From an uncultured Eubacteriales bacterium (lineage in GTDB: Bacteria; Bacillota; Clostridia; Christensenellales; Aristaeellaceae): 64,000 nucleotides of DNA. The first letter of the stretch is position 1. Every line of letters starts with the position of its first letter. Below are positions 24,428 through 34,153 of this stretch, in pieces. The translations under genes were made by a program, and so were the position numbers. The stretch spans positions 1 to 64,000 of the forward strand of contig CACXHB010000030.1 in NCBI GenBank assembly GCA_902767315.1. Direction: 5' to 3'. The notes under the pieces are model-generated. The model saw only the letters and a list, made by a program, of their open reading frames with translations. It was not told where the DNA came from and searched no databases.

Positions 24428-26251
24428 TCATTCGGTTTTTCCCGGCGTGTAATACTGGGCCTGGGCGTTCCAGAGAGTTGCATATTCGCCGTCCTTTTCG
24501 GACAGCAGCGCGGAATGGTTGCCCCGCTGCACGATGCGCCCCTGGTCGAACACCAGAATTTCATCGCAGAAGCGGCAGGAAGCCAGCCGGTGGCTGATGT
24601 AAAGCGCCGTTTTGCCCCCGGAAATTTCGCTGAAGCTGCGATAGACCTGATATTCGGAAACTGGATCCAGGGCCGAGGTGGGTTCGTCCAGCACCATGAA
24701 GGGCGCGCCCTTGTAAAGGGCCCGGGCCAGGGCGATTTTCTGGGCCTCGCCGCCGGAAATTTCTACGCCCTGAGAATCGAAATCCTGATAAAGGGCGGTG
24801 TTCAGTCCCTGGGGCAGGGTATCCGCCCGGGGCGCAAAGCCCGCTTCCTTCAGGCATGCGGCGACCTTCCGGGGGTCAAAGGCGGCGCTGGCGGCGACGT
24901 TTTGCCCGAGGGAGAAGGAAAACAACCGGAAATCCTGAAAGACAACGGAGAACAGCGCCAGATATTGATGGTAATCATATTTGCGAATGTCTACGCCGTT
25001 CAGCAGAATTTCGCCCTCTGTGGGGTCGTACAGCCGGCACAGGAGCTTGATGAAGGTGGTTTTGCCGCTGCCGTTTTTGCCCACCACCGCCAGGCGTTCG
25101 CCGATGTTGAACTTCATGCTCACGCTGCGAAGGGCGTCGGATTCGGCCCCCGGATACCGGAAGGAAACGTTCCGGAATTCGATTTCGTATTGATTGTCCT
25201 CCCGCTTTTCCACGGAAAGGCTGCCCTGGTACATGGGGTTGGGAAGATCAAAGTAGGAAAAATACCGCTGGGTATAGACGTGATTCACCAGCGAAAGCTG
25301 CACGGCGCTCACCAGGCCGGAAACCGCGGTGAGCAGCAGCATCACCGAGGAGACATATTGGGCGATGGAGCCCACGGAAATGCCGCCGGACAGGGCGGAG
25401 GAGACGAGCAACAGATAAATCCCCAGCCGCAGCGCGTAGTTCATCAGGGTGGAAATCAATTCCAGTCCCGCGCAGCGCAGGTTTGTGTGCCTTTCACGCA
25501 TCCAGTAGGTATGATAAAGATCGGCGGCCAGGCCGGACAGCGGCGCTTCCATGGCGTACAGGCGGATGTCCTTTCCGCTGGTGTAATGCTCCAGATAGCG
25601 GTTGTATTTTTCCAGCAGCACGTTGCCGTCCACATAGGAGGCGAAGAGGCGGTTTTTCAACTGTTCGGACTTTCGATTTGTCGCCACAATCACCGCGATA
25701 GTGACCGCGACGCCGGCAAGAAACGCCATTTTTCCCGGAAGCGCAACGCTTTTCGCGGCGAAAAAGGAGGCCGTCAGCGAAAGAGAGGCGATGATCTGCA
25801 CCCCATAGGTGAGGATATTCCGGAGGCACCGTTGCAGGTAAAACAGGCCGTAACCGGTCTGGTTTTCCATTTTGATGCGTTCCCGCAAAAGCGCCACGCT
25901 CCGGTCCTCGATGGAGGCATAGGAAAGCGACATGGCCTTTTCGCCATAACGCCAGGCGTGGGCGGCGTAAGTTTCCCGGAAGCCGATTTCCGCCTGGGCG
26001 TTCAAATAGCCCACGGCCAGGTTTAAAACAGCGGCAAGGCCCACCGTCAGGGCGGCGTACAGCGTCAGGACGGCGCCGCTTTGCCCATGGGCCAGCGCGT
26101 CGATGAGCCGGGCGGAGAAATAGATGGGCACATAGGGAAGCAGCGCGTAAAGAACGCTGTTCAGGGCAAGGCTGACCAGATGGCGACGGCTGAGCTGGGC
26201 CAGCAGCCCAATGGAGCGCCGGGAAATTTGCACATGTTGCTTCAGGGTCAT
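24428..26251 (-). CDS. ABC exporter half-transporter (second gene of LytTR-linked pair)
   Basis: A 607-residue fused membrane and ATPase protein. About six membrane spans occupy residues 15-310. The ATPase has Walker A GKNGSGKTTFIK, signature ISGGEAQKIALARALYKG, Walker B FMVLDEPTSALDP and the switch His in YISHRLAS, all intact. SGKDIRLYAMEAP in the membrane domain is a subfamily mark shared with its partner. The ATG overlaps the stop of the partner gene by 4 bases, so they form a heterodimer by inference. AAGGAGG is correctly placed. A peptide or drug is the likely cargo; the gene lies downstream of a LytTR/kinase pair. Confidence 0.9.
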   Translation of the reverse strand: MTLKQHVQISRRSIGLLAQLSRRHLVSLALNSVLYALLPYVPIYFSARLIDALAHGQSGAVLTLYAALTVGLAAVLNLAVGYLNAQAEIGFRETYAAHAWRYGEKAMSLSYASIEDRSVALLRERIKMENQTGYGLFYLQRCLRNILTYGVQIIASLSLTASFFAAKSVALPGKMAFLAGVAVTIAVIVATNRKSEQLKNRLFASYVDGNVLLEKYNRYLEHYTSGKDIRLYAMEAPLSGLAADLYHTYWMRERHTNLRCAGLELISTLMNYALRLGIYLLLVSSALSGGISVGSIAQYVSSVMLLLTAVSGLVSAVQLSLVNHVYTQRYFSYFDLPNPMYQGSLSVEKREDNQYEIEFRNVSFRYPGAESDALRSVSMKFNIGERLAVVGKNGSGKTTFIKLLCRLYDPTEGEILLNGVDIRKYDYHQYLALFSVVFQDFRLFSFSLGQNVAASAAFDPRKVAACLKEAGFAPRADTLPQGLNTALYQDFDSQGVEISGGEAQKIALARALYKGAPFMVLDEPTSALDPVSEYQVYRSFSEISGGKTALYISHRLASCRFCDEILVFDQGRIVQRGNHSALLSEKDGEYATLWNAQAQYYTPGKTE

Positions 26252-28083
26252 GCCGATTCGCCTCCTTTGTAGTCATCCCGATACCAGCAGCTTTGGATTT
26301 CATAGAGCTTTGCGTAAACGCCGCCCTTTTCCATCAATTGAGAATGCGTGCCTTCTTCGACGATTTTTCCATCCTGCAAAAAGAGAATACGATGGCAGAA
26401 CCGGGTGGAGGCCAGCCGGTGGGAGATGAACAGGGAGGTTTTGCCCTGGGTCATGTCCCGATAGCGCAGATAAATCTCGTTTTCGGCAATGGGGTCCAGG
26501 GCGGAGGTGGGTTCGTCCAGCACCAGCACCGGCGCGTCCTTGTAAAGCGCCCGAGCCATCATCACCTTCTGGGCCTCGCCGCCGGAGAGGCGTATTCCCT
26601 GGGGATGCACCTGGGGGTCCAGCTTCGTGTCCATGCCCTGGGGCAGGCTGTCCAGTTTTTCCCCCAGGCCCGCACGGCGCAGGCAGTCCTCCGCCCGGGC
26701 CCTGTCTACCTCCGGGCCAAAGCAGCCGGCCACGGTTTCCGCCAGAGAGAAAAACGCCGTTTGAATATCCTGAAAAACAGGGGAGAACAGCCGGTAATAA
26801 TCCTGCCGCAGGAACTGGTTCACCGGCACGCCGTCGATGCGGATTTCGCCGGAGGTGGGCCGGTACAGCCCGCACAAAAGTTTCACCAGCGTGGTTTTGC
26901 CCGCGCCGTTCATGCCCACCAGCGCCAGACGTTCCCCGGCGCAGAGGGTGAAGCTCACGTCGTCCAGGGTGTTCTTCTCCGCGTCCTCATAGCGGAAGGA
27001 GACGTGGTCGAAGGTAATTTCCGGGGCGTGGTCTAAAAAATCCTCCGCATGGGCCGCGCCGGAGCCGTCGCCGTCCGGCAGATCCAGAAATTCCCGGTAA
27101 TCGCAGACCTTCAGGCTGGCGGTGTGCATCTGACTCCAGGCGGAGACGACGTTTCCCACGTAGGTGGCGAAATTGGAAATGGCGGCGAAATACAGCACGA
27201 ATTCTCCAGGCGAAATTTCACCCCGCAGGGCCATGGAAATCAAAAGGGCGTAGGCGGCCCCGTCCCGCAGCAGGATGATTCCCAGGTCCGCCAGATGGAC
27301 GCAGAACCGGCGAAGGCTCAGGCGTTTTTGCCAGGCAATGGTCTGCCCGAACAAATCCCCATAGAGATGCCGCAGCCAGTCGGCCATGCCGTACAGGCGG
27401 ATATCCTTGGCGGCGGCAAAATCTCCGGCGCTGCCGGTGACGTAGTCCCGCTTTTTGTCGACGTCCGCGCGCAGCGGCCGGGTGCGGTATTCATAGCGAT
27501 TGTACGCCCGGAGGCAGAACCAGTTGACCAGCGGCGCAAGGGTCATAAAAAGCGTAAGCAGCGGGCTGACAAAGGAAATCACCGCGCCGAAAAGCAGATA
27601 GCACAGGGCGTTTTGCACCAGATCCAGCGTATTTTGCGGCATGTCCCACAGAGGCTGCCCTCCATCCCACATTTCGGTGGCGTGGCTCGCCCGGGTCTGG
27701 AGATCCCGGGTGGCCTTCTTTTCGAAGGTCTGATAAAAACAGCGCATGCTCTTCCGGTTCAGCTCCAGCATCGCCTGGTAACGATACTGGGTCAGGTGGA
27801 CGGAAAGCATAGTGGTGCAGAAATTCCGCAGGGCCATGGCGGCAAAGGTCGCCCCCAGCAGAAGGCTCAGGCCCAGCGCCGCGTGGGCAAAGGTCTGGCC
27901 GGAGGAGACTTCCGAAACCACCAGAGCCGGCAGTTTGATTTCCGCCCAGGCCAGAAAAACGGCCAGCGGCACGACGGCACACATCAGCCAGAAGGATTTC
28001 GGCGCGTTTTTCAGCATTGCGCGAAAGCTCCACAGGGCGTTATTCCAGACGGAGCGGTAGGGACGGTTTGCCTGTTTTTTCAA
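26248..28083 (-). CDS. ABC exporter half-transporter (first gene of LytTR-linked pair)
   Basis: About 611 residues: six-span exporter domain, then ATPase with Walker A GMNGAGKTTLVK, signature LSGGEAQKVMMARALYKD, Walker B VLVLDEPTSALDP and ISHRLAS. I placed the start at TTG 28083 because AAAGGAG lies nine bases upstream; the frame is open to 28125 but without another site. The motif AAKDIRLYGMADWLRHL in the membrane domain closely resembles DIRIYSLADWL in the exporter encoded at 51.9 kb. It is separated from the upstream kinase gene by a strong terminator-like hairpin. Confidence 0.9.
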   Translation of the reverse strand: MKKQANRPYRSVWNNALWSFRAMLKNAPKSFWLMCAVVPLAVFLAWAEIKLPALVVSEVSSGQTFAHAALGLSLLLGATFAAMALRNFCTTMLSVHLTQYRYQAMLELNRKSMRCFYQTFEKKATRDLQTRASHATEMWDGGQPLWDMPQNTLDLVQNALCYLLFGAVISFVSPLLTLFMTLAPLVNWFCLRAYNRYEYRTRPLRADVDKKRDYVTGSAGDFAAAKDIRLYGMADWLRHLYGDLFGQTIAWQKRLSLRRFCVHLADLGIILLRDGAAYALLISMALRGEISPGEFVLYFAAISNFATYVGNVVSAWSQMHTASLKVCDYREFLDLPDGDGSGAAHAEDFLDHAPEITFDHVSFRYEDAEKNTLDDVSFTLCAGERLALVGMNGAGKTTLVKLLCGLYRPTSGEIRIDGVPVNQFLRQDYYRLFSPVFQDIQTAFFSLAETVAGCFGPEVDRARAEDCLRRAGLGEKLDSLPQGMDTKLDPQVHPQGIRLSGGEAQKVMMARALYKDAPVLVLDEPTSALDPIAENEIYLRYRDMTQGKTSLFISHRLASTRFCHRILFLQDGKIVEEGTHSQLMEKGGVYAKLYEIQSCWYRDDYKGGESA

Positions 28084-28143
28084 AGGAATCGCGCTCCTTT
28101 CTTTTTGTTGGCATAAGGATAGCACGGATGCGGGCCAAAAACA

Positions 28144-28184
28144 GCAATTCGCGCACCAACGGTCGCTGTCGGTGCACGAATTGC
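28144..28184 (-). terminator. Terminator/attenuator between kinase and ABC exporter genes
   Basis: GCAATTCGCGCACC and GGTGCACGAATTGC form a 14-base stem with one mismatch. On the minus strand the stem is followed by TGTTTTTGG. It lies immediately after the kinase stop and so limits read-through into the ABC pair, which may have its own TGC-extended TATCCT promoter (about 28120). Confidence 0.8.
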
Positions 28185-28186
28185 AT

Positions 28187-28837
28187 TTATTCTACGGCGG
28201 GCACCAGAAATTCGGAGGTGAAAGCGCCGTCCTCGCTGTTGAATTTTACCCAGCCATCGTGGCGCTTCAGAATAGCCTCCGCCCGGTACAGCCCAAAGCC
28301 GTGAACGCCCCGTTTTCCCGAGGGAAACAGACTACCCCGCTTGGGCTTCTTTTTCCCGGCGGCGTTCAGAAGATAGCCGTAGAGCATATTTCCCTTGAGG
28401 GAAAGGGTCAGGCGGAGAAATTTTTCGCCCTCCGCCTCCCGGCAGGCCTCGATGGCGTTATCCAGCAGATTGCCCAGCAGTATGCTCAGTTCCATATCGG
28501 TCAGCAGCAGTTTTTCCGGCAGACTGGCCTGCACCGTTACGGAAACGCCCTGGGCTTTTGCCTGGGCGATTTTGGAAGAGAGAATCGCGTCCACGGTGAT
28601 GTTGCCGGTTTTCAGCAGCGCGTCCAGTCCCCGAAGACTTTCGTCCAGTTGGGAAATGTAGTCCAGCGCCCGCTGCACCTGCCCGGCCTCCAGCTGGCCC
28701 TTCAGGGTTTGCAGATGATGATGAAAGTCGTGCTTATAGCCCCGCATTTCCCGGTATGCTCCGCGCACTTCCGCCAGATGCCGCTGGGCCTGTTCCTCCT
28801 GCAGCTCCATAAGCCGCAGATATGTCTTTTTCCGCAT
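28187..28837 (-). CDS. Soluble GHKL-type sensor histidine kinase
   Basis: A 216-residue kinase of the AgrC/VirS-like HPK10 class reduced to its catalytic part. The phosphoacceptor motif is YKHDFHHHLQTLKG (about residues 33-46), and the ATPase domain has LLGNLLDNAIEACREA (N box) and HGFGLYRAEAILKRHDG (G box). No membrane-spanning segment precedes the H box; only a predicted coiled-coil helix does. The start at 28837 follows GAGGAAACGCCC and lies 10 bases after the LytTR stop, so the pair is translationally close. It presumably phosphorylates the LytTR regulator in response to a cytoplasmic or partner-delivered cue. Confidence 0.87.
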   Translation of the reverse strand: MRKKTYLRLMELQEEQAQRHLAEVRGAYREMRGYKHDFHHHLQTLKGQLEAGQVQRALDYISQLDESLRGLDALLKTGNITVDAILSSKIAQAKAQGVSVTVQASLPEKLLLTDMELSILLGNLLDNAIEACREAEGEKFLRLTLSLKGNMLYGYLLNAAGKKKPKRGSLFPSGKRGVHGFGLYRAEAILKRHDGWVKFNSEDGAFTSEFLVPAVE

Positions 28838-28847
28838 GGGCGTTTCC

Positions 28848-29549
28848 TCAATTTCTCGCGATAAACGCGCGGTGAATTTCCTCATATTTGCCCCGGGACA
28901 GGGGAAGCTCCGCACCGCTTTCCAACCGGACCTGTCCGCGGCCGATGGAACGCACGGCCTTCAGATTCACCAGAAAAGAGCGGTGACACTGGAAAAAATC
29001 CGGGCTGAGCTTCCGGGCAAAGACGGACAGGGGCTCCCGCAGGCGGATTTCGCCCTGCCGGGTATGCAAAACGATTTCGTGGAGAAAAGCCTCCACGTAG
29101 ATCAGCTCCGATTCGTAGAGCCGGAAGGTTTCGCCTTCCCGGGTGACGAGGACAAAGGGCGGCTCCACCGCCAGACGCTGGGCGGCCCGGGACAACACCC
29201 GAAAAAGGGCCTCATCCGCAACGGGCTTAATCAGATAATGCAGCGCGTCCACCTCGTAGCCCTCGCCGGCGAATTCAAAATGGGAGGTGATGAAGACAAT
29301 TTCCGAACGGCAGCCCTCCGCCCGCAGCCGCCTGGCCAGGTCGAGTCCCGTCATGCCGGGCATTTCCACGTCCAGCAGCAGAATATCCCAATCGCCGGCG
29401 GTTTCCCGGGCAAAGAGCAGAGCTTCCCCGCTGGGGAAGATTTCGACGCTGCACTGCGCCGAGGTCTGCCGGGCCCAGGCGGCGACCTGCCGGTTCAGCG
29501 ACTGGGCCTGGGTCAGGTCGTCGTCACAGAGGGCGATGCGATAGGACAT
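28848..29549 (-). CDS. LytTR-family response regulator
   Basis: A 233-residue regulator. The receiver domain has the acidic pair in ALCDDDL (residues 6-12) and the phosphorylated Asp in ILLLDVEMPGMTGLDLA (about residue 59), with the conserved Lys in LIKPV (about 109). The C-terminal LytTR DNA-binding domain carries YVEAFLHEIVLHTRQGE and FFQCHRSFLVNLKAVRSI, as in AgrA. AAGGAGT precedes the ATG. Upstream lies a TGT-TATAAT extended -10. Probable targets are its own operon and the ABC pair downstream. Confidence 0.93.
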   Translation of the reverse strand: MSYRIALCDDDLTQAQSLNRQVAAWARQTSAQCSVEIFPSGEALLFARETAGDWDILLLDVEMPGMTGLDLARRLRAEGCRSEIVFITSHFEFAGEGYEVDALHYLIKPVADEALFRVLSRAAQRLAVEPPFVLVTREGETFRLYESELIYVEAFLHEIVLHTRQGEIRLREPLSVFARKLSPDFFQCHRSFLVNLKAVRSIGRGQVRLESGAELPLSRGKYEEIHRAFIARN

Positions 29550-29600
29550 GGAACGGACTCCTTTGCAGATGAATTCTCATTCATTATAACATGTTTTGCG

Positions 29601-30407
29601 TCACGCGGGGTACATTTGCGACAAAATTTCGATGGCCTGGACGATTCCGTCTTTTTCGCAGGAGGGAATGCGCTTACCGGCGCAGGCCAGGGCGGCGCTG
29701 TCGCCGTCTTCGGGCACGAAGGCCAGGCGGGCCGCCCGCAGCATTTCCGCGTCGTTGTAGCCGTCTCCGGCGGCGTATACATGCTCCGGCGCGACGCCCA
29801 GGCGCTGGGCCAGGCGCATCAGCCCCGTGCCCTTGTCTACCCCCGGGGCCAGAAGTTCCAGAAAGCAGCCGTCCGTGGGCAGAAAATGCAGCGGGGTTTC
29901 GCGGCCTTTCAGAAAGCTTTGAACCCGGGCGATTTCTTCCGGCGCACCGGTTAGCATGATTTTTGCCAGGGGGAAGGGGCTGCGTTCGGGATTTTCCAAA
30001 ATGCGAAAGGGAATCTGCTGACTGGTGAAGTGGCGCAGGGAGAGGGGATGGGGGTGAATGCAGGCGCACTGGTCCGCCCCGTACAGCTCCATGGAAAGAT
30101 GGGGGAAAAGCCGCAGGATTTCCCCCAGCAGGGGAGCGGCCTTCGGACCAATACCGCGAACTTCCACCGGGCGACCCAGGGAAAAATCGTAGAGCATGCC
30201 GCCGTTGACCAGCAGGGCGGGGGCGTTGAACCAGCAAGGCTCCAGATCCTTCAGCGCCAGGGGATGGCGGCCGGTGGCCAGGGTGAAATATCCGCCGTTT
30301 TGAATGAAAAAATGGATGGCCCGCAGAACCGCCGGGCGCAGACGCTTATCGGAAGGCGCCAGCGTGCCGTCGAAATCGCTGGCAAAGAGAACGCCCTGAA
30401 AACGCAT
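29601..30407 (-). CDS. Cof-type HAD-superfamily hydrolase
   Basis: A 268-residue phosphatase of the IIB class. Motif I is FASDFDGTLAP (Asp nucleophile at about residue 11), motif II lies near LATGRHP, and motif IV is AAGDGYNDAEMLRAA (about 216-230). Such enzymes dephosphorylate sugar phosphates, nucleotides or vitamin precursors; the substrate is not evident. The start at 30407 follows CGGAGGAGCGATTC; the upstream open frame has no site. TGC-TATAAT about 35 bases upstream is a likely extended -10. Confidence 0.9.
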   Translation of the reverse strand: MRFQGVLFASDFDGTLAPSDKRLRPAVLRAIHFFIQNGGYFTLATGRHPLALKDLEPCWFNAPALLVNGGMLYDFSLGRPVEVRGIGPKAAPLLGEILRLFPHLSMELYGADQCACIHPHPLSLRHFTSQQIPFRILENPERSPFPLAKIMLTGAPEEIARVQSFLKGRETPLHFLPTDGCFLELLAPGVDKGTGLMRLAQRLGVAPEHVYAAGDGYNDAEMLRAARLAFVPEDGDSAALACAGKRIPSCEKDGIVQAIEILSQMYPA

Positions 30408-30594
30408 GAATCGCTCCTCCGTTTTTTCTTTATTATAGCATACATGTCCTTTCGGAAAAGACAAAATTGCGCGGAGATTTATGAATAACTCAAGTTTAAA
30501 AGAAACGTTACAAAAAACCGGTGACATAAACGGGCAGATTGGCGTATCCTATGCGAAAGTCGGACGGAAAGCCCGACAAGAAAGGAAGAGCAAA

Positions 30595-32352
30595 ATGGAT
30601 ACAACAAAACGCCTTGTCGGCTTGATGAAGCCGTACAAATGGCGAATTGCAATGGCCATGCTGCTGCAGCTGGTGGTAATCGCCAGCAGAATGATCGCCC
30701 CCCTGATACAAAAATCCATCGTCAACGACGTGATTCCTCATCAGGATCTGGATCGGCTGCTGCCCCTGTGCGGAGGGTTGATGGCGCTGGTGCTGATGCG
30801 GGCGGTCTGTACCTACCGACGAGGGCTGACGCTGGAAAAGGTTTCCCAGAACGTGGTGTACGATTTGCGCACGGGGCTTTACCGGCACATGCAGGAATTG
30901 CCCTATCAGTTCTACGATAAGCACCGGATCGGCGAGATCATGTCCCGCATGACCGGCGATATCGAAGGCATTCGAAACCTCATCGCCGGCGGACTGGTTT
31001 CCGTGTTCGACAATTTGCTGAATTTTGTCGGCGCGTTGATTTTTCTTACATTCCTCAGCTGGCAATTGATGCTGGCGCTTCTGATTTCCGCTCCTATTCT
31101 GGCCTATACTGCCTGGCAATTCCGCAAGCGCATCCATCCCGCCTTTGTGAATATTCGCGAACAAAACGCCGTTTTGAACACCAGAACCACCGAAAACCTG
31201 GCCGGTATGCGGGTGGTGAAGGCTTTTGCGCGGGAACCGTATGAATTTGAGCAGTTTGAGAAGGACAATCGCAAGCTGTTGAAATTGAACCTGAAGGCCA
31301 CCTGGATCTGGTCGGACTTTGTGCCGCTGATGGAGCTGCTCAGCGGGCTGTGCTATCCGGTGATGCTCATCGCCGGCGCGGTGCTGATCTTCTATAATAA
31401 GATGGACATCGGCACGCTGGTGGCGGTCAACGGATACGTATGGCTGATTACCAACCCCATGCGCCAGCTGGCCAACCTGGTGAACATGGTGACCAACGCC
31501 GTGACCTCCGCCGAAAAACTGTTCTATTATGCGGACTTCGGCGCGGCCATTAAGGAAAAACCCCAGGCCGTGGAGCCGAAGGAATTTAAGGGCAAGGTGG
31601 AATTCGATCACGTGAATTTCGCCTATGGAGACACCGAGGTATTGCACGACATCAGCTTTACCGCCGAGCCGGGCCAGACCATCGCCGTAATGGGCGCCAC
31701 CGGCGCTGGCAAATCCACACTGACCCTTCTGATGGGCCGGTTCTACGACGTAAGCGGCGGCAGCGTGCGGGTAGACGGCGTGGACGTGCGGGATCAGAAG
31801 CTGGCTCCCCTGCGCAGTCATATCGGTTATGTGCCCCAGGAGACGTTCCTGTTCTCGGATTCGCTGTTTGAAAACATTCGTTTCGGCCGGCCGGACGCAG
31901 ATGCGGCCCGGGTGGAAAACGCCGCGGATGTGGCCCAGGCCACGGAATTCATCGACGCCATGCCCGACGGATACGAAACCGTGGTGGGCGAGCGGGGCAT
32001 GGGCCTTTCCGGCGGACAGAAGCAGCGCACGGCCATCGCCCGGGCGGTGCTGATCGATCCTACCATTCTGGTGATGGACGATTCCACCTCCGCCGTGGAC
32101 ATGGAGACGGAATATGTCATCCAGCAGAAGCTGAAGAAGGTGCTGGCCGGACGCACTACCTTCATCATCGCCCATCGAATTTCTTCCGTGAAAAACGCGG
32201 ATCAGATTCTGGTGATGAAGGACGGCGCAATCGCCGAGCGGGGCACGCATAAAGAACTGCTGGCGAAAAAGGGCATTTACTATCAGATGGTGCAGGACCA
32301 ATATCGCGACCTGAAAAACGTGCAGGGGCAGGAGGTGACGGCAAATGGCTAA
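30595..32352 (+). CDS. Heterodimeric ABC exporter, degenerate-site subunit (BmrC/YheI-like)
   Basis: A 585-residue half-transporter: six-span membrane domain (GLMKPYKWRIAMAMLLQLVV onward), then ATPase with Walker A GATGAGKSTLTL, signature LSGGQKQRTAIA and Walker B followed by Asp, not Glu (LVMDDSTSAVD). A missing catalytic Glu marks the non-hydrolysing partner in heterodimeric exporters such as BmrCD. The start at 30595 follows AAAGGAAGAGCAAA; the frame is open from 30481 without support. It overlaps the next gene by 8 bases. It probably exports drugs or lipophilic compounds. Confidence 0.92.
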   Translation: MDTTKRLVGLMKPYKWRIAMAMLLQLVVIASRMIAPLIQKSIVNDVIPHQDLDRLLPLCGGLMALVLMRAVCTYRRGLTLEKVSQNVVYDLRTGLYRHMQELPYQFYDKHRIGEIMSRMTGDIEGIRNLIAGGLVSVFDNLLNFVGALIFLTFLSWQLMLALLISAPILAYTAWQFRKRIHPAFVNIREQNAVLNTRTTENLAGMRVVKAFAREPYEFEQFEKDNRKLLKLNLKATWIWSDFVPLMELLSGLCYPVMLIAGAVLIFYNKMDIGTLVAVNGYVWLITNPMRQLANLVNMVTNAVTSAEKLFYYADFGAAIKEKPQAVEPKEFKGKVEFDHVNFAYGDTEVLHDISFTAEPGQTIAVMGATGAGKSTLTLLMGRFYDVSGGSVRVDGVDVRDQKLAPLRSHIGYVPQETFLFSDSLFENIRFGRPDADAARVENAADVAQATEFIDAMPDGYETVVGERGMGLSGGQKQRTAIARAVLIDPTILVMDDSTSAVDMETEYVIQQKLKKVLAGRTTFIIAHRISSVKNADQILVMKDGAIAERGTHKELLAKKGIYYQMVQDQYRDLKNVQGQEVTANG

Positions 32353-34141
32353 GGTGCTGAAGCAGATTGACGACGAGGCGCTGGAGCGGCCGTTTGACAA
32401 AGGGCAGTTTATCCGCCTGATTCGCTATCTGGGGCCTTACAAAAAGAACATCGCCATCGCCCTGGTGCTGATGATCTGCGCGACCCTGTGCTCCCTGGCC
32501 AGCACGTTCCTTTTGAGCAACGCCATCGAGGAATTGCAGATTCGCCGGGGAACATATCTGCCCTGGCTCATCGGGGCCATGGTAGCCACTTCCGTCATCG
32601 GTGCGCTGTGCACCCGTTACAGGGTGCGGCTGATGGACACCTCCGGCCGCAGCGCTCTGGCGAAGCTGCGCGAGGATTTGTTCCGGCACATTCAGGGACT
32701 ATCCTTCTCCTTTTTTGACACCCGAAGCGCCGGCAAAATTCTGGTGCGCGTCATTAACGACGTGAATTCCCTGAACGATCTGTTCACCAACGGCATTGTG
32801 AACGTGTTGGTGGACTGCATGACGCTGGTGCTTTTGATGGTCATCATGCTGGCGGTGAACTGGAAATTGACGCTGATATCCATGTGCATCATGCCGCTTC
32901 TGATCCTGATTCTGTTCAAACTGAAGCGGCAGATGCGGCTGCGCTGGCAGCGGGTGCGGGTGAAGACCTCCTCCATGAACGGCTATCTGCACGAATCCCT
33001 GGCGGGCATGCGGGTGACCGAAGCCTTCGTCCGGGAGGATGAAAATTTCGACACCTTCAAAAACGTCAACGACGACATCCGCTCCACCTGGATGCGGGCC
33101 ATTCAGATCAACAACGCCTTCTGGCCGGCGCTGGATATTACCGGCACCATCGGTACGGTTCTGGTTTATTATTTCGGTGTGCGGATGATGGGGCTGGAAC
33201 ACAATCCCCTGAGTCTGGCGAACCTTTTGCTGATTCTGTGGTATCTGGGCCGGTTCTGGGAGCCGCTGAACACCCTTTCCAACTTCTACAATTCCATTCT
33301 CTCGGCCATGGCTTCCGTGGAGCGCATTTTCGAGATTATGGATACCCAGTCCGACATTCAGGACAAGCCCGAAGCGAAAGACCTGCCGCCCATTGAGGGC
33401 AGGGTGGATTTCGAGCATGTGGATTTCTGGTATTCGCCGGATAAGGTGGTTTTGAAGGACCTGTCCTTCTCCGTCAAGCCCGGACAGACCATTGCCCTGG
33501 TGGGCCCCACCGGCGCGGGCAAGTCCACGGTGGTGAACCTGATCAGCCGGTTTTACGACGTGTGCGGCGGCAGCGTGAAGGTGGACGGCCACGACGTGCG
33601 GGATGTGAAGCTGCGTTCCCTGCGGGAGCAGATGAGCGTCATGATGCAGGATTCCTTCATCTTCTCCGGCACCATTATGGATAACATCCGCTACGGCAAG
33701 CTGGACGCCACCGACGAAGAGGTAATCGCCGCGGCCAAGGCCGTTTCCGCCCACGATTTCATCATGGGCATGGAAAAGGGCTATCAGACCGAGGTCAACG
33801 AACGGGGCTCCTCCCTTTCTGTGGGCCAGAAGCAGCTGATCTCCTTTGCCCGGGCGTTGTTGAACGACCCGAAGATTCTGATTCTGGACGAGGCTACCTC
33901 CTCCATCGACACCCACACGGAGCTGCTGATTCAGAAGGCATTGGACGTGCTTTTGAAGGGACGCACCAGCTTCGTCATCGCCCACCGGCTTTCCACCATT
34001 CGCAGCGCGGACTGCATCATGGTGATTCAGGACAAGAACATCGCCGAAAAGGGCACTCACGAGGAACTGATTCGCCTGGAAGGCGGCCATTACAAGGCCC
34101 TTTGCGACGCGCAGTATCGGTTCCTGTTGGAAGACAATTGA
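32345..34141 (+). CDS. Heterodimeric ABC exporter, catalytic subunit (BmrD/YheH-like)
   Basis: A 598-residue partner of the preceding gene. Membrane domain, then ATPase with Walker A GPTGAGKSTVVN, variant signature LSVGQKQLISFA and intact Walker B LILDEATSSIDTHTE, with switch His in IAHRLST. The variant LSVGQ signature together with the Asp-for-Glu change in the partner gives one consensus and one degenerate ATP site, as expected for this family. The last gene of a two-gene operon, followed by a clear terminator. Confidence 0.92.
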   Translation: MAKVLKQIDDEALERPFDKGQFIRLIRYLGPYKKNIAIALVLMICATLCSLASTFLLSNAIEELQIRRGTYLPWLIGAMVATSVIGALCTRYRVRLMDTSGRSALAKLREDLFRHIQGLSFSFFDTRSAGKILVRVINDVNSLNDLFTNGIVNVLVDCMTLVLLMVIMLAVNWKLTLISMCIMPLLILILFKLKRQMRLRWQRVRVKTSSMNGYLHESLAGMRVTEAFVREDENFDTFKNVNDDIRSTWMRAIQINNAFWPALDITGTIGTVLVYYFGVRMMGLEHNPLSLANLLLILWYLGRFWEPLNTLSNFYNSILSAMASVERIFEIMDTQSDIQDKPEAKDLPPIEGRVDFEHVDFWYSPDKVVLKDLSFSVKPGQTIALVGPTGAGKSTVVNLISRFYDVCGGSVKVDGHDVRDVKLRSLREQMSVMMQDSFIFSGTIMDNIRYGKLDATDEEVIAAAKAVSAHDFIMGMEKGYQTEVNERGSSLSVGQKQLISFARALLNDPKILILDEATSSIDTHTELLIQKALDVLLKGRTSFVIAHRLSTIRSADCIMVIQDKNIAEKGTHEELIRLEGGHYKALCDAQYRFLLEDN

Positions 34142-34153
34142 TTTTTATACACG

